Below the pieces are notes generated by a model, which did no database searches, was not told the DNA's origin, and worked only from the letters and a program-made list of their open reading frames with translations. A stretch of 43,374 nucleotides of DNA. Origin: Nocardioides sp. (GTDB lineage Bacteria > Actinomycetota > Actinomycetes > Propionibacteriales > Nocardioidaceae). Shown here piece after piece: positions 1 through 11,600 of this stretch. The stretch spans positions 1-43,374 of the forward strand of contig NZ_JAOPWY010000153.1 of the NCBI RefSeq assembly GCF_025965415.1, read 5' to 3'. Numbering within the stretch: position 1 is the stretch's first letter; the number at the start of each line of letters is the position of its first letter. The translations under genes were made by a program, and so were the position numbers.

Positions 1-1
1 C

Positions 2-1159
2 GGCGGCGTCGTCCTCGACCTGTGCGACGTAACCGGGATCCGTGACGTCGACGACACATCGTTGACCGTCGACGTGCTCGCCGGCACGTTCGGCGACCAC
101 TACGAGGCCCAACTGCGGGCGAACCACGGCCTGACCGGCGGCCACTGGCCCCAGTCGATGGCCCTGGCCACCGTGGGCGGCTGGATCGCCTGCCGCGGCG
201 CCGGCCAACTCTCCGGCCGCTACGGCAAGATCGAGGACATGGTCGTCGGCCTCGAGGTGGCCCTCGCCAACGGCACCCTCCTCCGCACCGGCGGCGCGCC
301 GCGCTCGGCCGTCGGCCCCGACCTCACCCAGCTCTTCGTCGGCTCCGAGGGGACGCTCGGCGTCATCACCGGGGCGGTGCTCCGGCTGTTCCCGGCCACC
401 CCGCGGCACGCGACCGCGTGGGTCGCGGTGCCCGGTGTGGGCGCCGCGGTCGCCCTGCTCGGAGTGGCCCAGCAGCACGCCGGAGCGCACCTCTCGACAT
501 TCGAGATCGCCAATCGGCAGGCCCTCGAGCTGGTGCTGGCCCACCTGCCCGGCGCGAGCGACCCGCTGGCCGCGCCGAGCGAGTGGTACGTCCTGGTCGA
601 GCTCGCCGGCGCCGAGTCCGACGGCGGGCTGGACGACGCCCTCGAGTCGATCCTCGGCGAGGCCGTCGAGCGGGACCTGGCCTCCGACGCCGCCGTCGCC
701 GGCAGCCGGGCCCAGCGGTCCGCGCTCTGGGCGCTGCGCGAGGGCATCTCGGAGGCGCAGAAGGTCGAGGGCGCGACGCTCAAGCACGACGTGACGCTTT
801 CGATCGCGCGGCTCGCGGACTGGGTCGCCGAGATCGGGCCCGTGCTCGAGCAGCGGCTGCCCGGCGTGCGGCCGGTGACCTACGGCCACGTCGGCGACGG
901 CAACCTCCACTACAACCTGAGCGCACCTGCGGGTGGCGACGACGACCTGCGGGCGGCGGCCGCCGACCTCTCGACGGCGATCTACGACGCCGTGGCCGCC
1001 GGCCACGGCTCGATCAGCGCCGAGCACGGCCTCGGTCGGACGAAGGCGGCGGCCGGGGCGTCGTACAAGTCGGCGGTGGAGGTCGACCTCATGCGCGCGG
1101 TCAAGCAGGCCCTGGATCCCGACGGCCTGATGAACCCCGGCGTGCTGCTCCCCGGGTGA
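2..1159 (+). CDS. FAD-linked oxidase (GlcD/AGPS-type), 5'-truncated by window edge
   Basis: The reading frame is open from base 2, so the gene starts upstream; the TTG at 62 is internal. The visible part covers the end of the FAD-binding PCMH fold (GSEGTLGVITGAVLRL) and the whole FAD-oxidase C-terminal domain, with GHVGDGNLHYN and ISAEHGLGRTK, the conserved cofactor/substrate-binding motifs of glycolate oxidase GlcD, D-lactate dehydrogenase and alkyl-DHAP synthase. It should oxidise a 2-hydroxyacid or related substrate in the cytoplasm; the substrate cannot be told. The last residues read LMNPGVLLPG. The same bases recur 1,030 bp downstream, where they read LMNPGVLLPPP and then stop, so the present C-terminus appears to have been rebuilt by an insertion. 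Confidence 0.85.
   Translation, partial: GGVVLDLCDVTGIRDVDDTSLTVDVLAGTFGDHYEAQLRANHGLTGGHWPQSMALATVGGWIACRGAGQLSGRYGKIEDMVVGLEVALANGTLLRTGGAPRSAVGPDLTQLFVGSEGTLGVITGAVLRLFPATPRHATAWVAVPGVGAAVALLGVAQQHAGAHLSTFEIANRQALELVLAHLPGASDPLAAPSEWYVLVELAGAESDGGLDDALESILGEAVERDLASDAAVAGSRAQRSALWALREGISEAQKVEGATLKHDVTLSIARLADWVAEIGPVLEQRLPGVRPVTYGHVGDGNLHYNLSAPAGGDDDLRAAAADLSTAIYDAVAAGHGSISAEHGLGRTKAAAGASYKSAVEVDLMRAVKQALDPDGLMNPGVLLPG
1125..1152 (+). repeat. Left copy of 28-bp direct repeat (att-like)
   Basis: Bases 1125-1152 are identical to 2155-2182; the match fails on both outer sides (1124 vs 2154 and 1153 vs 2183). The copy lies in the last codons of the FAD oxidase gene and keeps its frame intact up to a new stop at 1157. 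Confidence 0.9.
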
Positions 1160-1224
1160 GCAGTCAGCTTGCGGAGAACTTGAGTCCACCTTCGATAGAA
1201 TTGCTGGTTGATTGAGTCGGGCGC

Positions 1225-2160
1225 GTGCACACTTCCGCCAAGTGCGCGAGGTACGCAGACAACCGCCCCGGGGGGATCGTGAGTGAGCTCGCAAAAGCCA
1301 TCCGCTGGACGACGCCGGGCGCTGTTGCCCTCACTATCACCCTCCTCGTGGTGGTCTGGACGAGAGCGTGCACGCAGTTAGTCCTGAGTAGGGCTGGGGC
1401 CGAGCCGTTGCTCGATGTTGAAGCATCGAATCTCCTCACGGGCGCTGCGCTTTCGATTCCCATCGGCTTCTTGGTGTATCAGGCCTATTTCTTCAACTTC
1501 TCCCGGCCATTCGTGGTCTGGAGAGCTGTTCGAGCCGACTTGGGCAATCTCGTCCTTGACGTCGGTCCCGTGGAGATCGACGGTGCCCACTGGGTGGCGC
1601 TTCCGTCACGGGAATCACTCTTGCGAGTGCGCAAGAAGGTGCGGCCAGGAGCACTCAGACGATCAGCCGCCGCATTGTGGCTCTACAAGGTCGAGGCCGA
1701 CGGAACTCAAAGCCCCATGCCAAGCAACAGACCGCACGAGGGGAGGTACTACGAGATCCTTGAAACCCATCATGCTCGACTAGAGGCACGCATCGCGCGA
1801 TGCACTTTTGGGGGATCCGACACCATGCGCGCTGAGTCTTCAAGGCTTGCAGACATCTACCACACGCTGGGGGCGTGCCGGTGGGCTCTGATGTTTGGGT
1901 GGGTGGGAGGACTTGGGTGGTCCGCTTGGACCAGCGTCGATCGATATGCGGACCCGGTGCCTGCCCTCGCGCCTTTGGCAGTGGCAATTCTCGCTTGGAT
2001 CTGGCTGTTTCCGCTTGTGGGTTACCTCTTCGTGGTGATGCACGTCAACCGGCGCCACAGCTTCGACCGGCGAGTCATCCTTCTGCGCCACATGTTGGAG
2101 GCAGACGATCAAGCCAAGCGAGCGCATCGCATACCGGGTTGGCGCGGAAGTCGAGCCTGA
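1225..2160 (+). CDS. Membrane protein of unknown function, cargo of inserted segment
   Basis: I recognise no family. About 311 residues from GTG 1225, or 293 from the in-frame GTG 1279, which follows a G-rich stretch and places the first hydrophobic segment near the N-terminus. Four hydrophobic helices can be seen: AVALTITLLVVVW, LTGAALSIPIGFLVYQAYFF, ALMFGWVGGLGWSAW and LAPLAVAILAWIWLFPLVGYLFVV. The first pair and the last pair are separated by a polar region of about 130 residues. Codon use is visibly less GC-rich than in both neighbours, which fits horizontal origin. Its stop codon (2158-2160) lies inside the right copy of the 28-bp repeat, so gene and insertion boundary coincide. No integrase or transposase is encoded with it. 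Confidence 0.6.
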   Translation: MHTSAKCARYADNRPGGIVSELAKAIRWTTPGAVALTITLLVVVWTRACTQLVLSRAGAEPLLDVEASNLLTGAALSIPIGFLVYQAYFFNFSRPFVVWRAVRADLGNLVLDVGPVEIDGAHWVALPSRESLLRVRKKVRPGALRRSAAALWLYKVEADGTQSPMPSNRPHEGRYYEILETHHARLEARIARCTFGGSDTMRAESSRLADIYHTLGACRWALMFGWVGGLGWSAWTSVDRYADPVPALAPLAVAILAWIWLFPLVGYLFVVMHVNRRHSFDRRVILLRHMLEADDQAKRAHRIPGWRGSRA

Positions 2161-2182
2161 TGAACCCCGGCGTGCTGCTCCC
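2155..2182 (+). repeat. Right copy of 28-bp direct repeat
   Basis: Identical to 1125-1152. Read in the oxidase frame it continues into codons for PPP and a TAG stop at 2190-2192, the likely original C-terminus of the FAD oxidase. That TAG is also the start of the TAGGCT -10 box of the next gene. Confidence 0.9.
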
Positions 2183-2189
2183 TCCTCCG

Positions 2190-2195
2190 TAGGCT
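2190..2195 (+). promoter_or_regulatory. -10 box TAGGCT for leaderless DoxX-like gene
   Basis: TAGGCT matches the actinobacterial TANNNT -10 pattern and lies exactly 7 bases before ATG 2203, so transcription would start at or next to the start codon. No good -35 is visible. Confidence 0.5.
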
Positions 2196-2202
2196 CGAGC
2201 GC

Positions 2203-2631
2203 ATGAAGGCACAGGCGATCGGTCGCGTCCTGCTCGGCTCCGCGGTGGTGGGTGCCGGCGTGCTCCACCTGACCACCCAGCGCCAGGAGTTTCGGGCCCA
2301 GGTCCCCGACTGGTTCCCCCTCGACGAGGACCTCACCGTCATCGGCTCCGGCGTCGTGGAGATCGCGCTGGGCGGCGCGTTCGTCGCCCTGCCCCGGCAC
2401 CGGCGCACGATCGGGGCCCTGCTCGCGGCGTTCTTCGTGGCGATCTTCCCCGGCAACATCGCGCAGTACGTCGAGGGCACCGACGCGTTCGGCCTCGACA
2501 CCGACCGCGCCCGCCTCGTCCGCCTGTTCTTCCAGCCCGTCCTCGTGCTCGTGGCGCTGTGGGGCGGCGGCTGGCTCGGTCGCCGGTCGCAGGAGGAGCG
2601 CGAGGAGGAGCGCGAGGACGTGCCGAGCTGA
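2203..2631 (+). CDS. DoxX-like small membrane protein
   Basis: 142 residues with four hydrophobic segments (residues about 7-24, 44-64, 69-90 and 105-124). The layout is typical of DoxX/DoxD-like proteins: short N-terminal helix, GAGVLHL, a conserved polar loop with PDWFP, and a PGNIAQY motif between helices three and four. Function in this family is poorly defined; some members are linked to thiosulfate oxidation or redox homeostasis, and nothing here allows a narrower call. No SD is seen; a -10 box 7 bases upstream suggests leaderless translation. The C-terminus is charged (EEREEEREDVPS), and its stop codon lies inside the first unit of the following repeat array. Confidence 0.65.
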   Translation: MKAQAIGRVLLGSAVVGAGVLHLTTQRQEFRAQVPDWFPLDEDLTVIGSGVVEIALGGAFVALPRHRRTIGALLAAFFVAIFPGNIAQYVEGTDAFGLDTDRARLVRLFFQPVLVLVALWGGGWLGRRSQEEREEEREDVPS

Positions 2632-2766
2632 CGCTCGTGCACGCGCAGGACCCGCCGAGCTGACGCTCGTGCACACTGCGCGTGTGCACTTGCGACAGGT
2701 CGGCACCTCCGCGGCGCACATTGGCGACAGGTCGGCACCTCCGGGGCGCACACTGGCGACAGGTCA
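2622..2766. terminator. Repeat-built bidirectional terminator region
   Basis: Convergent gene ends (DoxX-like + and CPBP -) are separated by short repeats. The unit CCGAGCTGACGCTCGTGCAC occurs at 2623-2642 and 2655-2674. Diverged inverted units containing GCGACAGGTCGGC follow around 2691, 2723 and 2755. The 2655-2680 and 2681-2703 segments can fold into a long imperfect hairpin around GTGCAC. The stop codons of both flanking genes fall inside repeat units. A related array lies at 41427-41570. Confidence 0.5.
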
Positions 2767-3600
2767 GAGGGTCGGCAGCCAGTCGACCCGGCCGGCGAGG
2801 AGGGCGTAGCCGACGAAGGCGCCGACGTCGAGGAGCGTGTGCGCGACCACGAACGGCATCACCCGGCCCCAGCGGCGGAAGAGCCACCCGAAGAGCAGGC
2901 CCATCGCGAGGTTGCCGACGAAGCCGCCAAGGCCCTGGTAGAGGTGGTAGCTCCCGCGCAGCAACGACGCGAGGCCGATCGCCGCGGAGTCGCCGAAGCC
3001 GAGCTGGCGCAGCCGCACCTGCACGAAGCCGAGCACCACGAACTCCTCGAGCACCGCGTTCTCGGCCGCCGCGAGCACCAGCACCGGCACCTGCCACCAC
3101 TCACCCGGCAGCGACTGCGCCACGACCGTCAGGTTGGTGCCGAGCGCGAAGGTCGCGAGGTAGAACACGACGCCGACCGTGCCGACGCCCAGCGCCAGCC
3201 AGGCCCCGCGGCCGAGGTCGCCCCACGTCGCCCAGCGCCCGCCCCGTGCCCAGACCTCGCGCACGCGCGTGCTCGAGCGGACCAGGAGGTACGCCGCCAG
3301 CGCGACGGGCACGAGCGCGAAGCCGATCCGCAACAGCTGGTAGGTCAGGTCGAGCCACGGGCGGTCGGGGGCCAGGGAGTTGTTGAGGCTCGCCGCCTGC
3401 GACGACAACGCCCCCGGCGCGGTGAGCGCGGAGACGAGGCTGACGACCGAGTAGACCGCCGAGCGCCCCAGCGACACGAGCAGCACGATCGCCAGCTCGG
3501 CCCACAGCAGCGCGCGGGCGAGGTCGGGCACACCGCCGGGGACCGGGGTGTCCGGCAGCCGCCACCACGGCCGGGCCTCGGTGGTCGGCGCGTCACTCAC
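2764..3600 (-). CDS. CPBP-family intramembrane metalloprotease
   Basis: 278 residues from GTG 3600; an ATG at 3612 is also possible. GTG 3600 is preferred because a GATGCT -10-like hexamer lies 7 bases upstream. About six to eight hydrophobic helices. The CPBP (Abi/CAAX protease) motifs are present in order: AVLEEFVVLGFVQ with the glutamate pair, SLLRGSYHLYQG supplying the first catalytic histidine in place of the usual FxxxH, and VVAHTLLDVGAF supplying the last histidine. The arginine of the classic EExxxR motif is absent. Family members cleave prenylated or membrane proteins, or serve in bacteriocin self-immunity; the substrate here is unknown. It is convergent with the DoxX-like gene, and its stop codon falls in the repeat array. 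Confidence 0.8.
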   Translation of the reverse strand: MSDAPTTEARPWWRLPDTPVPGGVPDLARALLWAELAIVLLVSLGRSAVYSVVSLVSALTAPGALSSQAASLNNSLAPDRPWLDLTYQLLRIGFALVPVALAAYLLVRSSTRVREVWARGGRWATWGDLGRGAWLALGVGTVGVVFYLATFALGTNLTVVAQSLPGEWWQVPVLVLAAAENAVLEEFVVLGFVQVRLRQLGFGDSAAIGLASLLRGSYHLYQGLGGFVGNLAMGLLFGWLFRRWGRVMPFVVAHTLLDVGAFVGYALLAGRVDWLPTL

Positions 3601-3652
3601 GGGACACAGCATCCCCCAACCGGCTGAGCGTCGGCTGAGGGATGCCGAAGGA

Positions 3653-3889
3653 TCAGTAGGTGTCGGCCAGCGTCGTCGCCATCGGCTCCCACTGGGCATA
3701 GGCGTGGGGCCAGCACGAGCGCTGGACGGCGTCCGCGGCCAGCGTCTTGCTCATCGACTCCCAGCCCGAGACGTCGAACAGGCCGCGGTCGGAGGTGGAG
3801 GCCGAGACGCCGAGGAAGCCCTGGGTGGCGGACGTCGGGTTGAGGCAGGCCACGCCGCCGGAGCACCAGCCCTGGCTCGGGCGCTGGGG
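3653..3889 (-). pseudogene. C-terminal remnant of a QRPSQGW-type actinobacterial protein
   Basis: A stopless stretch of about 78 codons reads QRPSQGWCSGG at one end and VQRSCWPHAYAQWEPMA near the other, then stops. This matches my memory of the C-terminal domain of actinobacterial exported proteins with FQQRPSQGWGT ... VPGW ... AAQAVQRSAxPxAYAxWE. No start codon or N-terminal domain precedes it; the frame runs straight into the 3' end of the MFS gene, 30 bases upstream. It is best explained as the leftover 3' end of a deleted gene. The family recollection is unverified. Confidence 0.5.
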
Positions 3890-3918
3890 TCGAGGCGCGT
3901 GCGCCGACCTTGCCACAC

Positions 3919-5118
3919 TCAGCTCAGCGGGTGCTCGTCCTGCACCGGCACCAGGGCCACCGCCAGCAGCGGGAAGAGGGCCGCCAGCGCGAACGTGCCG
4001 GCGTACCCGGCAGCGCCGATCGCGAGGCCGCCGAGGGGTGGCACGAGGGCGGCGGCGAGGAACTGCGCGGTGTTCTGCACCCCCAGCGCGCGGCCCGACC
4101 AGAACGGTCCCGCGCGCTCCGCGACGGCGGTGAAGGCGAGCCCGTTGTCGGCGACCGTGATGACGGTGGCGATGACGATGAGGGGTACGGCGACGGCGAG
4201 GTCGAGGCCGGTCGCGAGGCCCAGGAGAGCCATCGCCAGGCCCGCCGCGATCGCGACCCAGCGCAGTGGGCGCATCCGCGACCTGACGTGGTCGGAGAGC
4301 TGCCCGACGGCGATACGGCCGAACGCCGACAGCACCTGGGTGCCGGCGACGAGCGAGCCGGCGGCCGCGGGCGTCCAGTTGCGGTCCTGGATCAGCCATA
4401 CGAGGGCGAAGGTCCACACGACGAACTGCGGCACGACCAGCAGCACCGAGACACCGTGGATGCGGGCGAGGTAGCGGTCCTGGCGGTAGGGATTGGGCGC
4501 GGCGCCGGACTTCGGGGCAGTCCGCGGGGGATCGATCACGACCAGCGCGACGACCACCGTCGCGATCGCACACGCGATGGTCGGCACCCACAGCGCGGCG
4601 CGGATGCCGTGGCCGTCCGCGACGACGGGTACGGCGATGGCGGCGATCCCGACGCCCATCGGCTGGGCCATCTGCCGGATCCCCATGGCCAGGCCGCGGC
4701 GGTGCGGCGGGAACCAGCCGACGACCACCCGACCGGACGCCGCATTGGTGGAGGCGGCGGCCGCGCCCCCGAGCCCGAGTGCGACGGCGAGCAGCACGCC
4801 GTCCTCGGCGAGGACGGCCAGCACGCCGGCGACCGCGGCCAGGCCGAGCCCGGCCATCAGTGCGATCCGCTCGCCACGGCGGTCGGTGAACCAGCCCCAC
4901 GCGACCAGGGTCAGCATCACGCCGACCATCGGCGTCGCGGTCACCACGCCCGCCTCGGCGATGCTCATCCCGCGCTGCTCGTGGAGGGCCGGGATCAGGA
5001 ACACCGCGCCGTTGGTCATCACCGCGGCCGCGGCCTGTGCCGCGGTGCTCGCGCCGAGCATGGTCCACCGACGGGCCGTGCCGATCTCGCTCTGCTCGAC
5101 CATCACGCTCTCCGCCAC
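3919..5118 (-). CDS. MFS transporter
   Basis: 399 residues with about twelve hydrophobic helices. The family signature between helices 2 and 3 reads GWFTDRRGERIALM, and its repeat in the second half reads GQLSDHVRSRMRPL. The charged loop after helix 6 (DPPRTAPKSGAAPNPYRQDR) separates two six-helix bundles. It should be a proton-coupled exporter or importer of a small solute at the inner membrane; substrate unknown. The GTG start at 5118 is 6 bases after TAGCGT (5125-5130), a leaderless arrangement. It stands alone on this strand; only a gene remnant follows. Confidence 0.85.
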   Translation of the reverse strand: MAESVMVEQSEIGTARRWTMLGASTAAQAAAAVMTNGAVFLIPALHEQRGMSIAEAGVVTATPMVGVMLTLVAWGWFTDRRGERIALMAGLGLAAVAGVLAVLAEDGVLLAVALGLGGAAAASTNAASGRVVVGWFPPHRRGLAMGIRQMAQPMGVGIAAIAVPVVADGHGIRAALWVPTIACAIATVVVALVVIDPPRTAPKSGAAPNPYRQDRYLARIHGVSVLLVVPQFVVWTFALVWLIQDRNWTPAAAGSLVAGTQVLSAFGRIAVGQLSDHVRSRMRPLRWVAIAAGLAMALLGLATGLDLAVAVPLIVIATVITVADNGLAFTAVAERAGPFWSGRALGVQNTAQFLAAALVPPLGGLAIGAAGYAGTFALAALFPLLAVALVPVQDEHPLS

Positions 5119-5211
5119 GACTTCACGCTAGTTTCCGCCGGGCGCTGGACTCCCCCGCGACCAGCACGTGAGAGCAGGGCCTGAGGCTGCGAGGCCCCTG
5201 CGCTGTCACGC

Positions 5212-7794
<2,583 letters not shown>

Positions 7795-7817
7795 CTCTGC
7801 TCCTTCGTGGTCGTGTC

Positions 7818-7834
7818 GGGACCACTGTGGTCCC
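7818..7834. promoter_or_regulatory. 17-bp palindrome in clpB 5' leader
   Basis: GGGACCACTGTGGTCCC is a perfect inverted repeat around a central T, between the HAIR element and the clpB SD. It could be an operator or an RNA hairpin close to the ribosome site. Confidence 0.4.
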
Positions 7835-7853
7835 ACTCATCCCGAACGCGCCA

Positions 7854-7880
7854 GAAGTTGAGCCGATTCCCCTCAACTTC
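7854..7880. promoter_or_regulatory. HAIR operator (HspR site) upstream of clpB
   Basis: GAAGTTGAG (7854-7862) and CTCAACTTC (7872-7880) are perfect inverted arms. The inner part TTGAG-N9-CTCAA equals the core of the HAIR consensus CTTGAGT-N7-ACTCAAG bound by the repressor HspR. It lies 60 bases upstream of the clpB start and 6 bases after cobF. Confidence 0.8.
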
Positions 7881-7886
7881 GAGATC

Positions 7887-8609
7887 TCACCGAGACGCGC
7901 GTCGCCTCAGCAGATAGGTGTCCATCACCCAGCCGTCGGCGTCCTTGGCCCGGCGTCGCGCGGCCACCACCTCGTCCGTGACGTCCGCCAGCCGCCCCGC
8001 GACCAGCTCCTCGTGCGGACTGCCCAGGTTGGCGCCCCACCAGATGTCCCAGTCGCCGCCGAGCGTGGCCGCCTGCAGCCGGCCGTCGAGCATCACGACG
8101 AGGTTGTCGTGCCCGGCCGCGACCTCGTCGGCCAGCCGCCGCCCGGTCGTCACCAGCACCGGCCGGCCGACCTCGTGGAGCACGATGCGGTGGCGGGCCG
8201 CCAGGAGCGAGAGCGCCGAGACGCCCGGCAGCACGTCGTACGGCACCCCGAGGCGTGTCACCACGCGGATCGTCGAGTCGTAGAACGCCGGGTCGCCCCA
8301 CACCAGGAACCCGACCGTGCCCGGCCGCTCGTCGATGACGGTGCTGTACGCCGCCGCGCGCGCGTCGTGCCAGTCGAGGACCGCGCCGTCGTAGTCGGCC
8401 GGGTCGTCGCGGTCGCGGGGCGGGTCCGGGACGGCGACCAGGGGGACGGCCAGGTCGGCGCAGACCGCACGGCGCAGCGCGAGCAGCGGGTCGTCCGGCC
8501 CCTTGTCGGCGGCGATGACGTAGTCGCAGCCCGCGATCGCCGACAGCGCCTCCTCGGTGATCTGCCGCGGGTGGCAGCCGATCCCGATGATGCGGACGCG
8601 CGAGCTCAC
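7887..8609 (-). CDS. cobF: Precorrin-6A synthase (deacetylating) CobF
   Basis: 240 residues from GTG 8609, which overlaps the cobN stop by four bases (GTGA), so the two are translationally coupled. The N-terminal glycine-rich strand RIIGIGCHPRQIT and the central GDPAFYDSTIRV ... YDVLPGVSAL stretch are those of the tetrapyrrole (precorrin) methylase fold; HPRQIT and DVLPGVSA are typical of CobF. The enzyme uses SAM to methylate C1 of precorrin-5 with release of acetate, giving precorrin-6A. CobF occurs only in the aerobic (late cobalt insertion) pathway, so it identifies the route in this organism. Its length is normal for the family. Confidence 0.9.
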   Translation of the reverse strand: MSSRVRIIGIGCHPRQITEEALSAIAGCDYVIAADKGPDDPLLALRRAVCADLAVPLVAVPDPPRDRDDPADYDGAVLDWHDARAAAYSTVIDERPGTVGFLVWGDPAFYDSTIRVVTRLGVPYDVLPGVSALSLLAARHRIVLHEVGRPVLVTTGRRLADEVAAGHDNLVVMLDGRLQAATLGGDWDIWWGANLGSPHEELVAGRLADVTDEVVAARRRAKDADGWVMDTYLLRRRASR

Positions 8610-11600
8610 CGGTCCTCCAGCTCGCCCTCGACGTCGAGGTAGACCTGTTGCAGCGCGGCCATCACGTCGGCGTCCGGGTCCGCCCACAGTCCGCGGTCGG
8701 CGGCCTCGTGCAGCCGCTCGACGATCCCGCGCAGTGCCCACGGGTTGGAGGTCCGCAGGAACTGCTGGTTGGTCTCGTCGAGGACGTACTCCTTGGCCAG
8801 TGACTCGTACATCCAGTCGTGCACGACCCCGGCGGTCGCGTCGAAGCCGAAGAGGTAGTCGACGGTGGCGGCCAGCTCGAAGGCGCCCTTGTAGCCGTGT
8901 CGCTGCATCGCGCCGATCCACCGCGGGTTGACCACCCGCGCCCGGAAGACGCGGTTGGTCTCCTCCTGAAGCGTCCGGGTGCGGACCGCGTCCGGCGTCG
9001 TGGAGTCGCCGACGTACGCCTTGGGGTCGCTGCCGGTCAGCGCGCGCACGGTGGCGACCATGCCGCCGTGGTACTGGAAGTAGTCGTCGCTGTCGGCGAT
9101 GTCGTGCTCACGGGTGTCGACGTTCTTCGCCGCCACCTTGATGCGGCGGTAGTTGGTGCGCATGTCGTCGGCGGCCGGCGCACCGTCGAGGTCGCGACCG
9201 TAGGCGAAGCCGCCCCACGCCGTGTAGACCTCGGCGAGGTCCTGGTCGCTGCGCCAGTTGCCCGACTCGACGACCTGGAGGATGCCGGCGCCGTACGACC
9301 CGGGCTTGGATCCGAAGATCCGGGTGGTCGAGCGCCGCTCGTCGCCGTGGTCCGCGAGATCGGCGCGGGTGTGCGCCCGGACGTAGTTGGAGTCGTCGGG
9401 CTCCTCGAGCCCCGCCACCAGGCGTACAGCGTCGTCGAGCATCGCGACCACGTGCGGGAAGGCGTCGCGGAAGAAGCCGGAGATCCGCACCGTGACGTCG
9501 ATGCGCGGCCGACCGAGCTCGTCGAGCGGGATGACCTGGAGGTCGTTGACCCGCCGCGAGGCCTCGTCCCACACGGGTCGTACGCCGAGCAGCGCGAGGA
9601 CCTCGGCGATGTCGTCGCCGCTCGTCCGCATGGCGCTCGTGCCCCAGACGGACAGGCCGACTGACTGGGGGTAGCCGCCGGTCTCGTCGACGTACTTGGC
9701 GACGAGCGACTCGGCCATCGCCATCCCGGTCTGCCAGGCGAGGCGCGACGGCACCGCGCGCGGGTCGACGGTGTAGAAGTTGCGGCCGGTCGGCAGCACG
9801 TTGACCAGCCCGCGCAGCGGCGAGCCCGACGGCCCGGCGGCGATGAAGCCGCCGTCGAGGGCGTGGACGACCGCGTCGAGCTCGTCGGTGGTGCGGGCCA
9901 GGCGCGGCACGACCTGGGTGGCCGCGAACTCCAGCACCCGCTGCACCTCCGGGTCGTCGTGCAGCTCGGCCGCACGGGCGGGGTCCCAGTCGGCCCCGTC
10001 CATGTCCTGCACGAGCTCGCGGGCCTCGGCCTCGATCGCGTCCACGGCAGAGGTCGCTTCGGCGTTCTCCTTCAGCCCCAGCGCGGCCCGCAGCCCCGGC
10101 ACCGCCTGCGCCTGCCCGCCGAACACCTGCGCGGCGCGCAGGATCGCGAGCACCAGGTTGACCCGCGCCTCGCCGCTCGGCGCCTCGCCGAGGATGTGCA
10201 GCCCGTCGCGGATCTGCGCGTCCTTGATCTCGCAGAGCCAGCCGTCGACGTGCATGATGAAGTCGTCGAACTCCTCGGCGTCCGGCTGCTCCTCCAGCCC
10301 GAGGTCACGGTGCATCTCGGCAGCGTGCATCAGCTGCCAGATCTCGCCGCGGATCGCCGGCAGCTTGGCCGGGTCCATGGCGGCGATGTTGGCGTGCTCG
10401 TCGAGGAGCTGCTCGAGGCGGGCGATGTCGCCGTACGACTCGGCACGCGCCATCGGCGGCACGAGGTGGTCGACGATCGTGGCGTGCGCGCGCCGCTTGG
10501 CCTGCGCGCCCTCGCCCGGGTCGTTGACGAGGAACGGGTAGATCATCGGCAGGCTGCCGAGCGCGGCGTCGGTGCCGCAGCTGGCCGAGAGGGCGGCGTT
10601 CTTGCCGGGCAGCCACTCAAGCGACCCGTGCTTGCCGAGGTGCACCACGGCGTCCGCCCCGAAGCCCCCCTCCTCGACAGCACTGCCGAGCCAGCGGTAG
10701 GCGCCCAGGTAGTGGTGCGTCGGCGCGAGGTCGGGGTCGTGGTAGATCGCGATCGGGTTCTCGCCGAAGCCGCGCGGGGGCTGGATGAGGAGCACGACGT
10801 TGCCCGCCCGCACGGTCGCGAGCACGAGCTCTCGCTGGTCGTTGACGAAGAGCGAGCCCGGCGCCTCGCCCCACGCCTCGACCATGTCGGCGCGCAGGTC
10901 CTCGGGCAGGTCGGCCGTCCACGCGGCGTACTGCTCCGGCGTGATCCGCACGTGCGCGTCGGTCAGCTGCGCGGTGGTCAGCCACTCCTCGTCCTGGCCC
11001 CCGGCCGCGATGAGCGCGTGGATCAGCGCGTCGCCCTGCTCGGTGTCGGTGACGTCCCGGCCGAGGATCTCGACGACGGTGTTGTCCTCGCCGAGGTCGT
11101 AGCCCGCGTCACGCAGCCGGCGCAGCATTCGGATCGCGGAGACCGGGGTGTCGAGCCCGACGGCGTTGCCGATGCGGGCGTGCTTGGTGGGGTACGCCGA
11201 CAGCACGAGGGCGAGCCGCTTCTCGGCGTTCGGGATCGAGCGCAGACGTGCGTGCTTGACCGCGATGCCGGCGACCCGGGCGCACCGCTCGGGGTCGGCG
11301 ACGTAGCGCGGCAGGCCGTCGGAGTCGACCTCCTTGAAGGAGAACGGCGCGGTGATGATCCGCCCGTCGAACTCCGGGATCGCGATCTGCGTCGCCGAGT
11401 CGAGCGGGCTCACGCCGTCGTCCGACGCCTCCCACTCCGCGCGGCTGCTCGTCAGGCAGAGTCCCTGGATGATCGGGATGTCGAGCGCCGACATCCGCGC
11501 GACGTCCCACGACTCGTCGTCCCCGCCCGCGCTGGCGCTCGACGGCACGCTGCCGCCGGCCGCGAGCACGGTCACGATGAGGGCGTCGAGCGTGCCGAAC

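Larger units (their letters stand above)
1153..2182 (+). mobile_element. Putative 1.03-kb integrated segment, no recombinase
   Basis: The distance between the 28-bp repeats is 1,030 bp. The segment has lower GC than its surroundings, carries one gene, and sits exactly at the 3' end of the oxidase gene. The oxidase body lies left of it, while the apparently original tail (PPP-stop) and the downstream DoxX promoter lie right of it. Site-specific integration into a gene end with reconstitution of the end gives this pattern. Capture through short homology is an alternative, since no enzyme is present. Confidence 0.55.

Noticed and set aside
1225..2160. Insertion sequence
   Set aside because: The inserted gene encodes a multi-helix membrane protein with no transposase motifs, no terminal inverted repeats were found, and the 28-bp duplication is longer than usual IS target duplications.
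2622..2766. Short repeats as CRISPR or phage attachment site
   Set aside because: Units occur in both orientations with irregular spacing and fold into hairpins at gene ends; a terminator-type repeat explains them better.
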